Program-made: the position numbers and the translations under genes
The notes under the pieces: model-generated
The model's input: only the letters and a program-made list of their open reading frames with translations
Told to the model about the DNA's origin: nothing
Databases searched by the model: none
Source: an uncultured Lachnospiraceae bacterium
Lineage (GTDB): Bacteria > Bacillota > Clostridia > Lachnospirales > Lachnospiraceae
NCBI GenBank assembly: GCA_910585065.1
Contig: CAJUCG010000219.1
Span: 1 to 5,484 of the forward strand
Direction of reading: 5' to 3'
Length of the DNA stretch: 5,484 nucleotides
In this document: positions 1-5,484 of the stretch, piece after piece
Position numbering within the stretch: the first letter of the stretch is position 1
How the letters are laid out: each line of letters opens with the position of its first letter

Positions 1-1
1 G

Positions 2-1138
2 GCGAATGCGTCGGGCGACGCGCCGGATATTGCAACCGGATTGAACTACGCGCAGCCATATGAGCTTGCGATCCGCGGAGCTTTAAAGGATCTGACTGAG
101 TTTAGCGATTTCGCGGAGGTTGCAGGGCGGTATAATGAGGCACTTTTTGTTCCGGCAACAATCGGTGAGGGGATCTATGCGATCCCGGAGACAATGAATT
201 TCTGGGTGCTGTTTTACCGCAGTGATGTCCTGTCGAAACTTGGGCTTACCGTGCCGGATACGATCGAGGATGTAAAAGGGATGCTCACTGACCTTCAGAT
301 GAGAGGACTTAATTTCTATTATCCGACGGCGGGCATGACTGGTATGCGCAATTTCCACGGTACTACCCCACTTTTGTTCCAGTATGGTGCAAGTTTGTAT
401 GATACCTACGCTGGCGATACCGCGATCAATAGTGAGGCTGCGGTGGCTGGGTTTACGGAGTTAGCAGAGCTTTTTACCATCTATAATATGCCGGTGGATG
501 TCCCGAATTTTTATCAGCATTTCCGCAACGGGGATATTCCGATAGGGATCGCAGATTTTGGCACATACAATCTGATTTTAAATGCCGCGCCGGAGATTGC
601 AAGTTCCTGGGAAATTTCTGTGGTGCCGGGTGTACGCCAGGAGGATGGCACAGTTGCGCGCTATAGTTCCGCAGGAGCAGAAAGTACAATTATGTTTGAG
701 TCCAACGATAAGCGCGAGACGATGGCATGGGAGTTTATGAAGTGGTGGTCCTCCGCGGATATCCAGGAAAAATTCGGCGAGACCTTACAGATTTCCTATG
801 GCAGTGAGTATCTGTGGAACACAGCGAACAAGGAGGCATTCTCCAATCTTCCTTGGAGAAGCCAGGATAAGACCGTGGTTCTTGCACAGAATGAATGGAT
901 CCAGGAAGCACCGCGTATTCCGGGTACCTATATGTTAGAGCGTGAGTTATCAAACGCGTTTGTTGCGGCAGCAGTTGAGGGCGATGATATTCGCAGTGCC
1001 TTAGACGGTGCAGTAAAGCGCATCAACCGTGAGACCGAGCGCAAACTTGAAGAGTTTGGGTATATGGAGGACGGCAAGGTAGTGAAGGAGTATATCGTGC
1101 CGACCATTGAGCGGGTACGTGAGATTATAGGAAAGTAA
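2..1138 (+). CDS. Carbohydrate ABC transporter solute-binding protein, 5' end missing
   Basis: This is the extracellular binding component of an ABC importer, probably for a sugar or oligosaccharide. The reading frame is open from base 2, so the gene enters from the left edge; 378 residues are visible. The first visible residues include GDAPDIATG, the usual early-domain motif of family 1 binding proteins, so a signal peptide or lipobox and roughly 60-100 mature residues should lie upstream. Other family landmarks, numbered from base 2, are YAIPETMNFWVLFYRSDVL (59-77), FRNGDIPIGIADFGTYN (174-190) and AWEFMKWW followed by a Q-x-x-F helix (242-258). A Lys/Glu-rich C-terminal helix closes the protein. 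The many Trp, Tyr and Phe residues fit a sugar-binding cleft, but the ligand cannot be named. The TTG at 41 is an internal leucine codon, not a start. Two permease genes follow 11 bases downstream, supporting the assignment. Family call is firm; substrate unknown. Confidence 0.92.
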   Translation, partial: ANASGDAPDIATGLNYAQPYELAIRGALKDLTEFSDFAEVAGRYNEALFVPATIGEGIYAIPETMNFWVLFYRSDVLSKLGLTVPDTIEDVKGMLTDLQMRGLNFYYPTAGMTGMRNFHGTTPLLFQYGASLYDTYAGDTAINSEAAVAGFTELAELFTIYNMPVDVPNFYQHFRNGDIPIGIADFGTYNLILNAAPEIASSWEISVVPGVRQEDGTVARYSSAGAESTIMFESNDKRETMAWEFMKWWSSADIQEKFGETLQISYGSEYLWNTANKEAFSNLPWRSQDKTVVLAQNEWIQEAPRIPGTYMLERELSNAFVAAAVEGDDIRSALDGAVKRINRETERKLEEFGYMEDGKVVKEYIVPTIERVREIIGK

Positions 1139-1145
1139 GGGAGGG
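1139..1145 (+). promoter_or_regulatory. Ribosome binding site of first permease
   Basis: GGGAGGG lies immediately after the TAA of the binding-protein gene, about five bases before the ATG at 1150. It fixes that ATG as the start. It fills most of the 11-base gap, leaving no room for a promoter or a stem-loop. Confidence 0.8.
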
Positions 1146-1149
1146 CAAA

Positions 1150-2076
1150 ATGGCTGACAAATCAACAAAGCGCAAAAAGAACAGTATTGCGCGCCACGAA
1201 AATGGGAATAAATCAGCATACGGATTTATGGCGCCCTATCTGGTTTTATTTTCCGTATTTATTATCATTCCGATTATTATTGCGATCGGGCTGTCGTTCA
1301 CAAGTTTTGATACGATTCAGGCACCAACTTTTAAAGGGTTTCTGAATTATATCAACCTGATTACGCAGGATGAGATCTTTATGCAGTACGTCCTGCCAAA
1401 TACTATTAAATACGCGCTGTTAGTGGGTCCGGGCGGTTATATCTTAGCCTTTTTGGTCGCGTGGGCACTCTCGCAGTTAACCAGTGTTCCGAGAACGATT
1501 TTAGCGATTATCTTCTACTCGCCAAGTATGACTGGTGCAGTGGCGATGGCGGTTGTGTGGAAGATTCTCTTTTCCGGCGATCAGATGGGTCTAATCAACA
1601 ACTGGCTGATGAATTTGGGTGTGATTGACGAGCCGATTATCTGGCTGACAAGTGCAAGTTTCCTGCTTCCGATCATGATTATTGTAGCTCTCTGGTCAAG
1701 TATGGGCGTGGGTTTCCTTGCGATGCTTGCTGGTATCCTAAATGCCGACGAGGAACTTTACGAGGCGGCTGCCATCGACGGCGTGAAGAACCGTTTTCAG
1801 GAGATGATTTACATAACTATTCCAACCATGAAGCCACAGATGCTCTTTGGTGCGGTTATGGCGATTGTAAACGCGTTCCAGAACGGCGTGATCGGCGTGC
1901 AGCTCTCCGGTGCGAACCCGACTCCGGGTTATGCAGGACAGCTTATTGTAAACCATATCGAGGATTACGGTTTTATCCGTTATGAGATGGGTTATGCAGC
2001 AGCAGTTTCTGTAATACTTTTGTTGATGGTTATGGTATTCTCGAAAGTATTTGGCAAACTTTTCAGTGAGGATTAG
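1150..2076 (+). CDS. Carbohydrate ABC transporter permease, MalF-like
   Basis: This is one of two inner-membrane subunits forming the import channel. It has 308 residues, usual for single-domain sugar permeases of this class. A basic cytoplasmic N-terminus (residues 1-22, many Lys/Arg) precedes six hydrophobic segments at about 26-51, 86-108, 115-140, 170-193, 232-250 and 279-300. The cytoplasmic EAA loop that docks on the ATPase is clear: EAAAIDG at 205-211, ending in YITIP at 221-225. The interval between the motif glycine and the closing proline is one residue longer than in the partner permease. The APYLVLF segment at 28-34 is typical of the MalF/UgpA-like subfamily. The ATG at 1150 has a good ribosome binding site. 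The gene sits between the binding-protein gene and the second permease and almost certainly shares their transcript. Family certain, substrate unknown. Confidence 0.95.
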   Translation: MADKSTKRKKNSIARHENGNKSAYGFMAPYLVLFSVFIIIPIIIAIGLSFTSFDTIQAPTFKGFLNYINLITQDEIFMQYVLPNTIKYALLVGPGGYILAFLVAWALSQLTSVPRTILAIIFYSPSMTGAVAMAVVWKILFSGDQMGLINNWLMNLGVIDEPIIWLTSASFLLPIMIIVALWSSMGVGFLAMLAGILNADEELYEAAAIDGVKNRFQEMIYITIPTMKPQMLFGAVMAIVNAFQNGVIGVQLSGANPTPGYAGQLIVNHIEDYGFIRYEMGYAAAVSVILLLMVMVFSKVFGKLFSED

Positions 2077-2086
2077 AAAGGAGGAG
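2077..2086 (+). promoter_or_regulatory. Strong ribosome binding site of second permease
   Basis: AAAGGAGGAG directly follows the TAG stop at 2074-2076. Its AGGAGG core (2079-2084) is six bases before the ATG at 2091. It is a near-perfect match to the anti-Shine-Dalgarno sequence and the strongest site in the window. Confidence 0.85.
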
Positions 2087-2090
2087 AAAA

Positions 2091-2963
2091 ATGGCTGGAT
2101 ATCGCGGAAGTAATATCAACCCAAAGAAATTTGAGCGCGGGCAGATCAAGCTCTACTGTGTGCTTATCCCGCTTGCGGTTGTGATGGCAATCCCGATCGT
2201 ATATATTTTCTGTCATGCATTTAAACCGATGGATGAGCTGTTTGCCTTCCCTCCAAAGATTTTTGTTTCGAAGCCGACTTGGAATAATTTCCGGGCTCTT
2301 TTTAGAGCCTCCCAGTCCTCCGGTATCCCGATGAGCCGTTATGTCTTCAACAGTCTTATCGTAACGCTCACGGTGGTACTCGCATCAATTATCTTTTCAA
2401 CGATGGCGGCGTTCGCGCTTTCCAAGTTGAAGTTTAAGGGAAAGTATACGATTATGGAGATCAACAATGCGGCTCTTATGTTTGTGGGGGTAGCCGTACA
2501 GATTCCAAGATACTTAGTGATTGACACGCTTAGCATAAAGGACAATTATCTGGCACATATCCTGCCGCTTCTTGCAATGCCAGTCGGGTTGTTTTTAGTA
2601 AAGCAGTTTATCGACCAGGTGCCGGATGCACTGATCGAGGCAGCCTATATTGATGGCGCGAAGGATTTGACCATCTATATTAAGATTATCCTGCCTCTAG
2701 TAAAGCCGGCGATTGCAACCACCGCGATCTTAGCATTCCAGGCGGTGTGGACGAATATAGAGACCTCGAACCTCTATATCAATGACGAGTCGATGAAGAC
2801 GCTGCCATTTTACTTAAACACCTTGGCGAACGCGAACAATAATGTGGCTGGGCAGGGGTTGCAGGCGGCTGCGGTGCTGATTCAGTTTTTACCGAACCTG
2901 CTGATGTTTATTGTCCTGCGCAAGAGCTTCATGAACACAATGGCAAATTCGGGTATCAAATAA
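2091..2963 (+). CDS. Carbohydrate ABC transporter permease, MalG-like
   Basis: This is the second channel subunit, expected to pair with the product of 1150-2076. It has 290 residues, normal for MalG-like permeases. Hydrophobic segments lie at about 21-42, 86-111, 122-140, 154-173, 205-222 and 257-277. The first periplasmic-side stretch holds the family pattern HAFKPMDELFAFPP (42-55) followed by PTWNNFRALF (62-71). The EAA loop reads EAAYIDGAKDLT at 183-194 and closes with KIILP at 198-202, matching the canonical spacing. The C-terminus ends in SGIK, a usual tail for this subfamily. The start is set by the AGGAGG site six bases upstream. Gaps of 14 bases on either side place it in mid-operon. 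No ATPase gene follows; the next gene is instead a large membrane protein. Family certain, substrate unknown. Confidence 0.95.
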   Translation: MAGYRGSNINPKKFERGQIKLYCVLIPLAVVMAIPIVYIFCHAFKPMDELFAFPPKIFVSKPTWNNFRALFRASQSSGIPMSRYVFNSLIVTLTVVLASIIFSTMAAFALSKLKFKGKYTIMEINNAALMFVGVAVQIPRYLVIDTLSIKDNYLAHILPLLAMPVGLFLVKQFIDQVPDALIEAAYIDGAKDLTIYIKIILPLVKPAIATTAILAFQAVWTNIETSNLYINDESMKTLPFYLNTLANANNNVAGQGLQAAAVLIQFLPNLLMFIVLRKSFMNTMANSGIK

Positions 2964-2964
2964 A

Positions 2965-2970
2965 GGGGGA
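2965..2970 (+). promoter_or_regulatory. Ribosome binding site deciding the start at 2978
   Basis: GGGGGA lies seven bases before the ATG at 2978. A nearer ATG at 2970 abuts the site with no spacer and reads only Met-Ala-Gln before TGA at 2979-2981, so it cannot start the gene. The ATG at 2978 also gives a proper signal peptide, beginning MKKLGR. Confidence 0.7.
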
Positions 2971-2977
2971 TGGCACA

Positions 2978-5011
2978 ATGAAAAAACTGGGCAGAATTTT
3001 GCTTGCGGCACTTTTGGTCTGTGCCTGCATCTCCCCGGTCATCTTACAGGCAGCAACGCCTTACAAGACCTACACAATGGATGGCTATGGATATGTAATG
3101 GAAACACAGACGGCCTACACGCCGTATGAAACGCTCGAAAAGATCGGCGAAGAAGCATTCTCATCTCCGGTGGATATGTGCATCGCATCGGATGGGTTAA
3201 TGTATATCGCGGATTCGGGGCTAAAAAAGATTATCGTGGCGACGACGGAGGGTGAGTTTGTCCGCTATATTGGTGAGGGGCAGTTAACTCAACCAACTGG
3301 TGTGTATGTCAGCGATAACAAGCGGATCTATGTGGCGGATAAGGGAGCCAAACAAGTTGTAGTTTTTGACTATGACGGCGCAGTGATCGCTACATATGGC
3401 AAACCAGATTCTCCAATTTACGGTGCAGAAAATGATTTCAAGCCGATGAAGATAGTGGCAAATGAGACGGGGACGCTCTACTTGATCTGCGAGGGAAATA
3501 CGAACGGTATCGTTCAGATTAGCCCTGCGGACGGGGGGACATTCCTTGGGTATTTTGGCACGAACTATACAAGTCTTTCTCTGGTGGATTTGATGCGCCG
3601 CATCATTCTCTCGGACGCGCAGAGGGCAAAGCTTCTTAGCAATATCCCTTCCACACCGACAAACCTGTCAATTGACGAGAAGGGTTTGATTTACACGGTA
3701 ACGCAGGGCGATGATATTTCAAGCTTGAAGAAATTAAATATCGCTGGCAATAACCTGATTGTACCGGACGCTTATGATGAGCAGTGCGCAGCGGTAACTA
3801 CCGGCAATTACAAAAATATCTATGTTGCGTCGAGTAACGGTTATGTTTACGAGTATAATTCCGAGGGCGAACTGCTCTTTGTATTCGGAGGACGCGACGA
3901 CGGACGTTTGCGTGTTGGTCTTTGCAGCAAGGTCGAGGCGATTGCAGTGGATATGAGAAACCGCATCTATCTGCTTGACTCCGATAAAAAGCAGATTAAT
4001 ATCTATGAACCAACAGAATTTACCAATCTCTTGCATGAAGCATTAGTGCTTTATTCCAACGGCCGCTATGAGGAGAGTATGGAACCTCTAACTCAGGTTC
4101 TGTCAATGAATACTTTGTTTGACTATGCGAACAAGGCGATGGGGCGCGCGTACTTACAAATTGAGGATTATGACAATGCATTAAAATACGCGAAGCTTTC
4201 CAAGGACTTAGATGGTTATTCAGATGCATTTTGGGAAGTGCGCAACCTCTGGTTGAAGAATAATCTCGTAACCGCGTTTCTCATTGTCCTTGCGATTGTG
4301 ATTGTGATCAAAGTCATAAAGCTGTTGCAGAAGAAGAAGGGCATATTTAATCCGGTGACGGAAGCCTGGGGAAAAATGAAGGAAAAGAAACTGATAGGTC
4401 AGCTTCGCTACAGTACTTATTTTATGAAGCATCCGATGGACGGAAGCTATGGCGTAAGGCGCGAGGGGAAATCCTCATGGATAGCATCCGGCATTATCCT
4501 TGCTGTATTTATCCTAATTTCCATTATTTACAAGTATTACTGCGGATTCCTGTTTAAGACGGTTCGCGAGGGAGAATATGATCTGGTAATGGATATCGGG
4601 ATGGTTTTACTGGCTTTCTTCGCGCTGACCATCTGCAATTACTTAGTCGTTACGATAAAAGATGGCGAGGGCAGCTTTAAGAATCTTGTAAGTGCCTATG
4701 CGTACAGCTTAACGCCTTATATTATCCTGATGCCGTTCATCATTATCGTGAGCAATCTGATTACGTACAATGAGTACTTTATCATTCAGTTTGCTACCTT
4801 GTGTATCTATGCGTGGGTGGTAATTCTCCTGTTCCTCGCAATCAAGGAAGTTAATAACTACTCAGTAAAGGAAACAGTTGTTGTAATTTTGCTTACTGCA
4901 TTTACTCTGCTGATCGCAGCACTGATTATCTTTATCGTATATATGCTGTGTTCGCAGGTATTCGACTTCGTGGGAACGGTAGCGAGAGAGGTGGTGAACC
5001 GGTTTGAGTGA
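2978..5011 (+). CDS. Membrane protein with NHL-like propeller, TPR-like repeats and Yip1-like domain
   Basis: The protein has 677 residues in several parts. Residues 1-25 are a signal peptide (basic MKKLGR, hydrophobic core, probable cleavage after LQA at 23-25). Residues about 61-345 form an NHL-like beta-propeller of about six blades, shown by recurring patterns such as LMYIADS (74-80), RIYVADK (116-122), NIYVASS (280-286) and RIYLLDS (329-335). A predicted helical insert (195-226) interrupts it. Residues about 347-418 resemble two TPR repeats (GRYEESMEPL; GRAYLQIEDYDNALKYA). A transmembrane helix at 429-449 is followed by a Lys-rich, probably cytoplasmic linker. Five further helices at about 499-519, 535-560, 573-595, 600-622 and 632-657 resemble a Yip1 domain. 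The propeller and TPR should therefore face outside. Related NHL/Yip1 proteins occur beside sugar ABC permeases in Firmicutes, from my memory of the families. No catalytic motif is seen. Role unknown; scaffold, sensor or transporter accessory are guesses. Confidence 0.85.
   Translation: MKKLGRILLAALLVCACISPVILQAATPYKTYTMDGYGYVMETQTAYTPYETLEKIGEEAFSSPVDMCIASDGLMYIADSGLKKIIVATTEGEFVRYIGEGQLTQPTGVYVSDNKRIYVADKGAKQVVVFDYDGAVIATYGKPDSPIYGAENDFKPMKIVANETGTLYLICEGNTNGIVQISPADGGTFLGYFGTNYTSLSLVDLMRRIILSDAQRAKLLSNIPSTPTNLSIDEKGLIYTVTQGDDISSLKKLNIAGNNLIVPDAYDEQCAAVTTGNYKNIYVASSNGYVYEYNSEGELLFVFGGRDDGRLRVGLCSKVEAIAVDMRNRIYLLDSDKKQINIYEPTEFTNLLHEALVLYSNGRYEESMEPLTQVLSMNTLFDYANKAMGRAYLQIEDYDNALKYAKLSKDLDGYSDAFWEVRNLWLKNNLVTAFLIVLAIVIVIKVIKLLQKKKGIFNPVTEAWGKMKEKKLIGQLRYSTYFMKHPMDGSYGVRREGKSSWIASGIILAVFILISIIYKYYCGFLFKTVREGEYDLVMDIGMVLLAFFALTICNYLVVTIKDGEGSFKNLVSAYAYSLTPYIILMPFIIIVSNLITYNEYFIIQFATLCIYAWVVILLFLAIKEVNNYSVKETVVVILLTAFTLLIAALIIFIVYMLCSQVFDFVGTVAREVVNRFE
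4988..4993 (+). promoter_or_regulatory. Probable ribosome binding site for the TTG start at 5004
   Basis: GAGGTG lies inside the end of the upstream coding region, ten bases before the TTG at 5004. The spacing is long, so initiation may depend on ribosomes terminating at 5009-5011. An in-frame TGA at 4995-4997 rules out any start further upstream. Confidence 0.5.
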
Positions 5012-5484
5012 GTTTTTTCAGAAACATAAAAAATTGATCTGCATCCTGGTTCCGGTTCTGATTATCGTCATTATTGTGATTGTGGCGATGTTTTCCGGCA
5101 AGGATGCGCCTGGAGCCATCCGCGAAGCAAGCATCAATAAGCGGAATGCAACGAAAGTGACAGGTGTGGCAGTAAGTGATAAAGGTGTCGATACAAACAA
5201 GGAGTTGAACGGACACTACTTGGTAGCGGCAAACGATGGGTATGAACTTTATTTAAAGAAGGAAAATCTCTCGATTATCGTAAAGGATGTTGTGACCGGC
5301 TCTATTATGGAATCGACAGTACTTGACGAGGATGATTCGGTCAATGCAGCCTGGGCGGGATTTTTGAAGTCCGGTGTCAATGTGGAGATGCAGATTTCCA
5401 ATACCACGCAGCAGAGAAAAGTTGATCTGCTTGCCTCCGGCGCGCAGATTGATGTAAAGCTGATTCCGGGCGGATTTACTGCTT
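5004..5484 (+). CDS. Membrane-anchored extracytoplasmic protein, probable DUF5696 family, 3' end missing
   Basis: A frame open from TTG at 5004 to the right edge gives 160 residues. Its TTG start and missing stop make it easy to overlook. The N-terminus is MSEFFQKHKK followed by an uninterrupted hydrophobic helix (11-30), then polar sequence: a signal anchor with the rest outside. No lipobox or clear signal peptidase site follows. After a linker, residues about 71-130 form a beta-rich region with GYELYLKKENLSIIVKD (79-95) and a Trp-centred AAWAGFLKSGVNVEM (115-129). This resembles the start of DUF5696 proteins, which I recall beside Yip1-type proteins and sugar ABC permeases; the match is from memory. 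The start overlaps the upstream stop by eight bases, suggesting translational coupling. Alternative starts at TTG 5034 or ATG 5088 would lose the basic flank or cut the helix. Function unknown; the bulk of the protein lies outside the window. Confidence 0.75.
   Translation, partial: MSEFFQKHKKLICILVPVLIIVIIVIVAMFSGKDAPGAIREASINKRNATKVTGVAVSDKGVDTNKELNGHYLVAANDGYELYLKKENLSIIVKDVVTGSIMESTVLDEDDSVNAAWAGFLKSGVNVEMQISNTTQQRKVDLLASGAQIDVKLIPGGFTA

Noticed and set aside
83..358. Minus-strand open frame opposite the binding protein
   Set aside because: The plus frame carries conserved binding-protein motifs throughout. The other minus-strand frames at 474-689, 735-953, 1001-1219, 1738-1956, 2339-2545 and 4020-4432 were rejected for the same reason: each lies opposite a clear plus-strand gene.
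2964..2977. Possible terminator or promoter between second permease and the NHL/Yip1 gene
   Set aside because: The 14-base gap holds only the ribosome binding site, with no room for a hairpin or a -35/-10 pair; the genes appear to be one transcript.
2970..2981. Tiny frame Met-Ala-Gln-stop whose TGA overlaps the ATG at 2978
   Set aside because: It has no spacer from the GGGGGA site and only three codons; a leader role is not supported.
3734..4036. Minus-strand open frame of about 100 codons
   Set aside because: It lies wholly within the NHL/Yip1 gene, its product resembles no family I know, and the plus frame there encodes clear propeller blades. It is a shadow frame.
4082..4100. Inverted repeat GAACCT/AGGTTC with seven-base loop
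   Set aside because: A six-base stem within the TPR-coding region with no T-run is expected by chance.
4932..5216. Minus-strand open frames across the gene 4/gene 5 junction
   Set aside because: They overlap the plus-strand Yip1-like C-terminus and the signal anchor of the TTG-start gene. Their His/Asn-rich product is the complement of the Ile/Val codons of the membrane helix.

Overview
The window is a stretch of one plus-strand operon from a low-to-moderate-GC Gram-positive bacterium. It most resembles a gut-type Clostridia such as Lachnospiraceae. That placement rests on the protein families, the strong AGGAGG ribosome binding sites, tight gene packing, a TTG start and the absence of an operon-borne ATPase. 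It is an inference, not a species identification.

Layout: (1) 2-1138, the 3' part of a carbohydrate-type ABC solute-binding protein, cut by the left edge; (2) 1150-2076, a MalF-like permease; (3) 2091-2963, a MalG-like permease; (4) 2978-5011, a 677-residue multidomain membrane protein with a signal peptide, NHL-like beta-propeller, TPR-like repeats, one transmembrane helix, a cytoplasmic linker and a five-helix Yip1-like domain; (5) 5004-5484, the start of a membrane-anchored extracytoplasmic protein resembling the N-terminus of the DUF5696 family, beginning at a TTG that overlaps the previous stop codon and cut by the right edge. Gaps between the first four genes are 11, 14 and 14 bases. 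No promoter, terminator, RNA gene, repeat array, mobile element or non-coding stretch over 15 bases was seen.

How the parts fit: the binding protein should capture a sugar or oligosaccharide outside the cell and pass it to the two-permease channel. No ATPase is encoded here, so energy probably comes from a shared MsmX/UgpC-type ATPase encoded elsewhere, as is common for Firmicutes sugar importers. The unusual part is the downstream pair, two large surface-facing membrane proteins translated with the transporter genes, neither with a known role. They are the best candidate for an undescribed system: an accessory scaffold, sensor or substrate-processing module attached to an ABC importer. The substrate cannot be read from this window.
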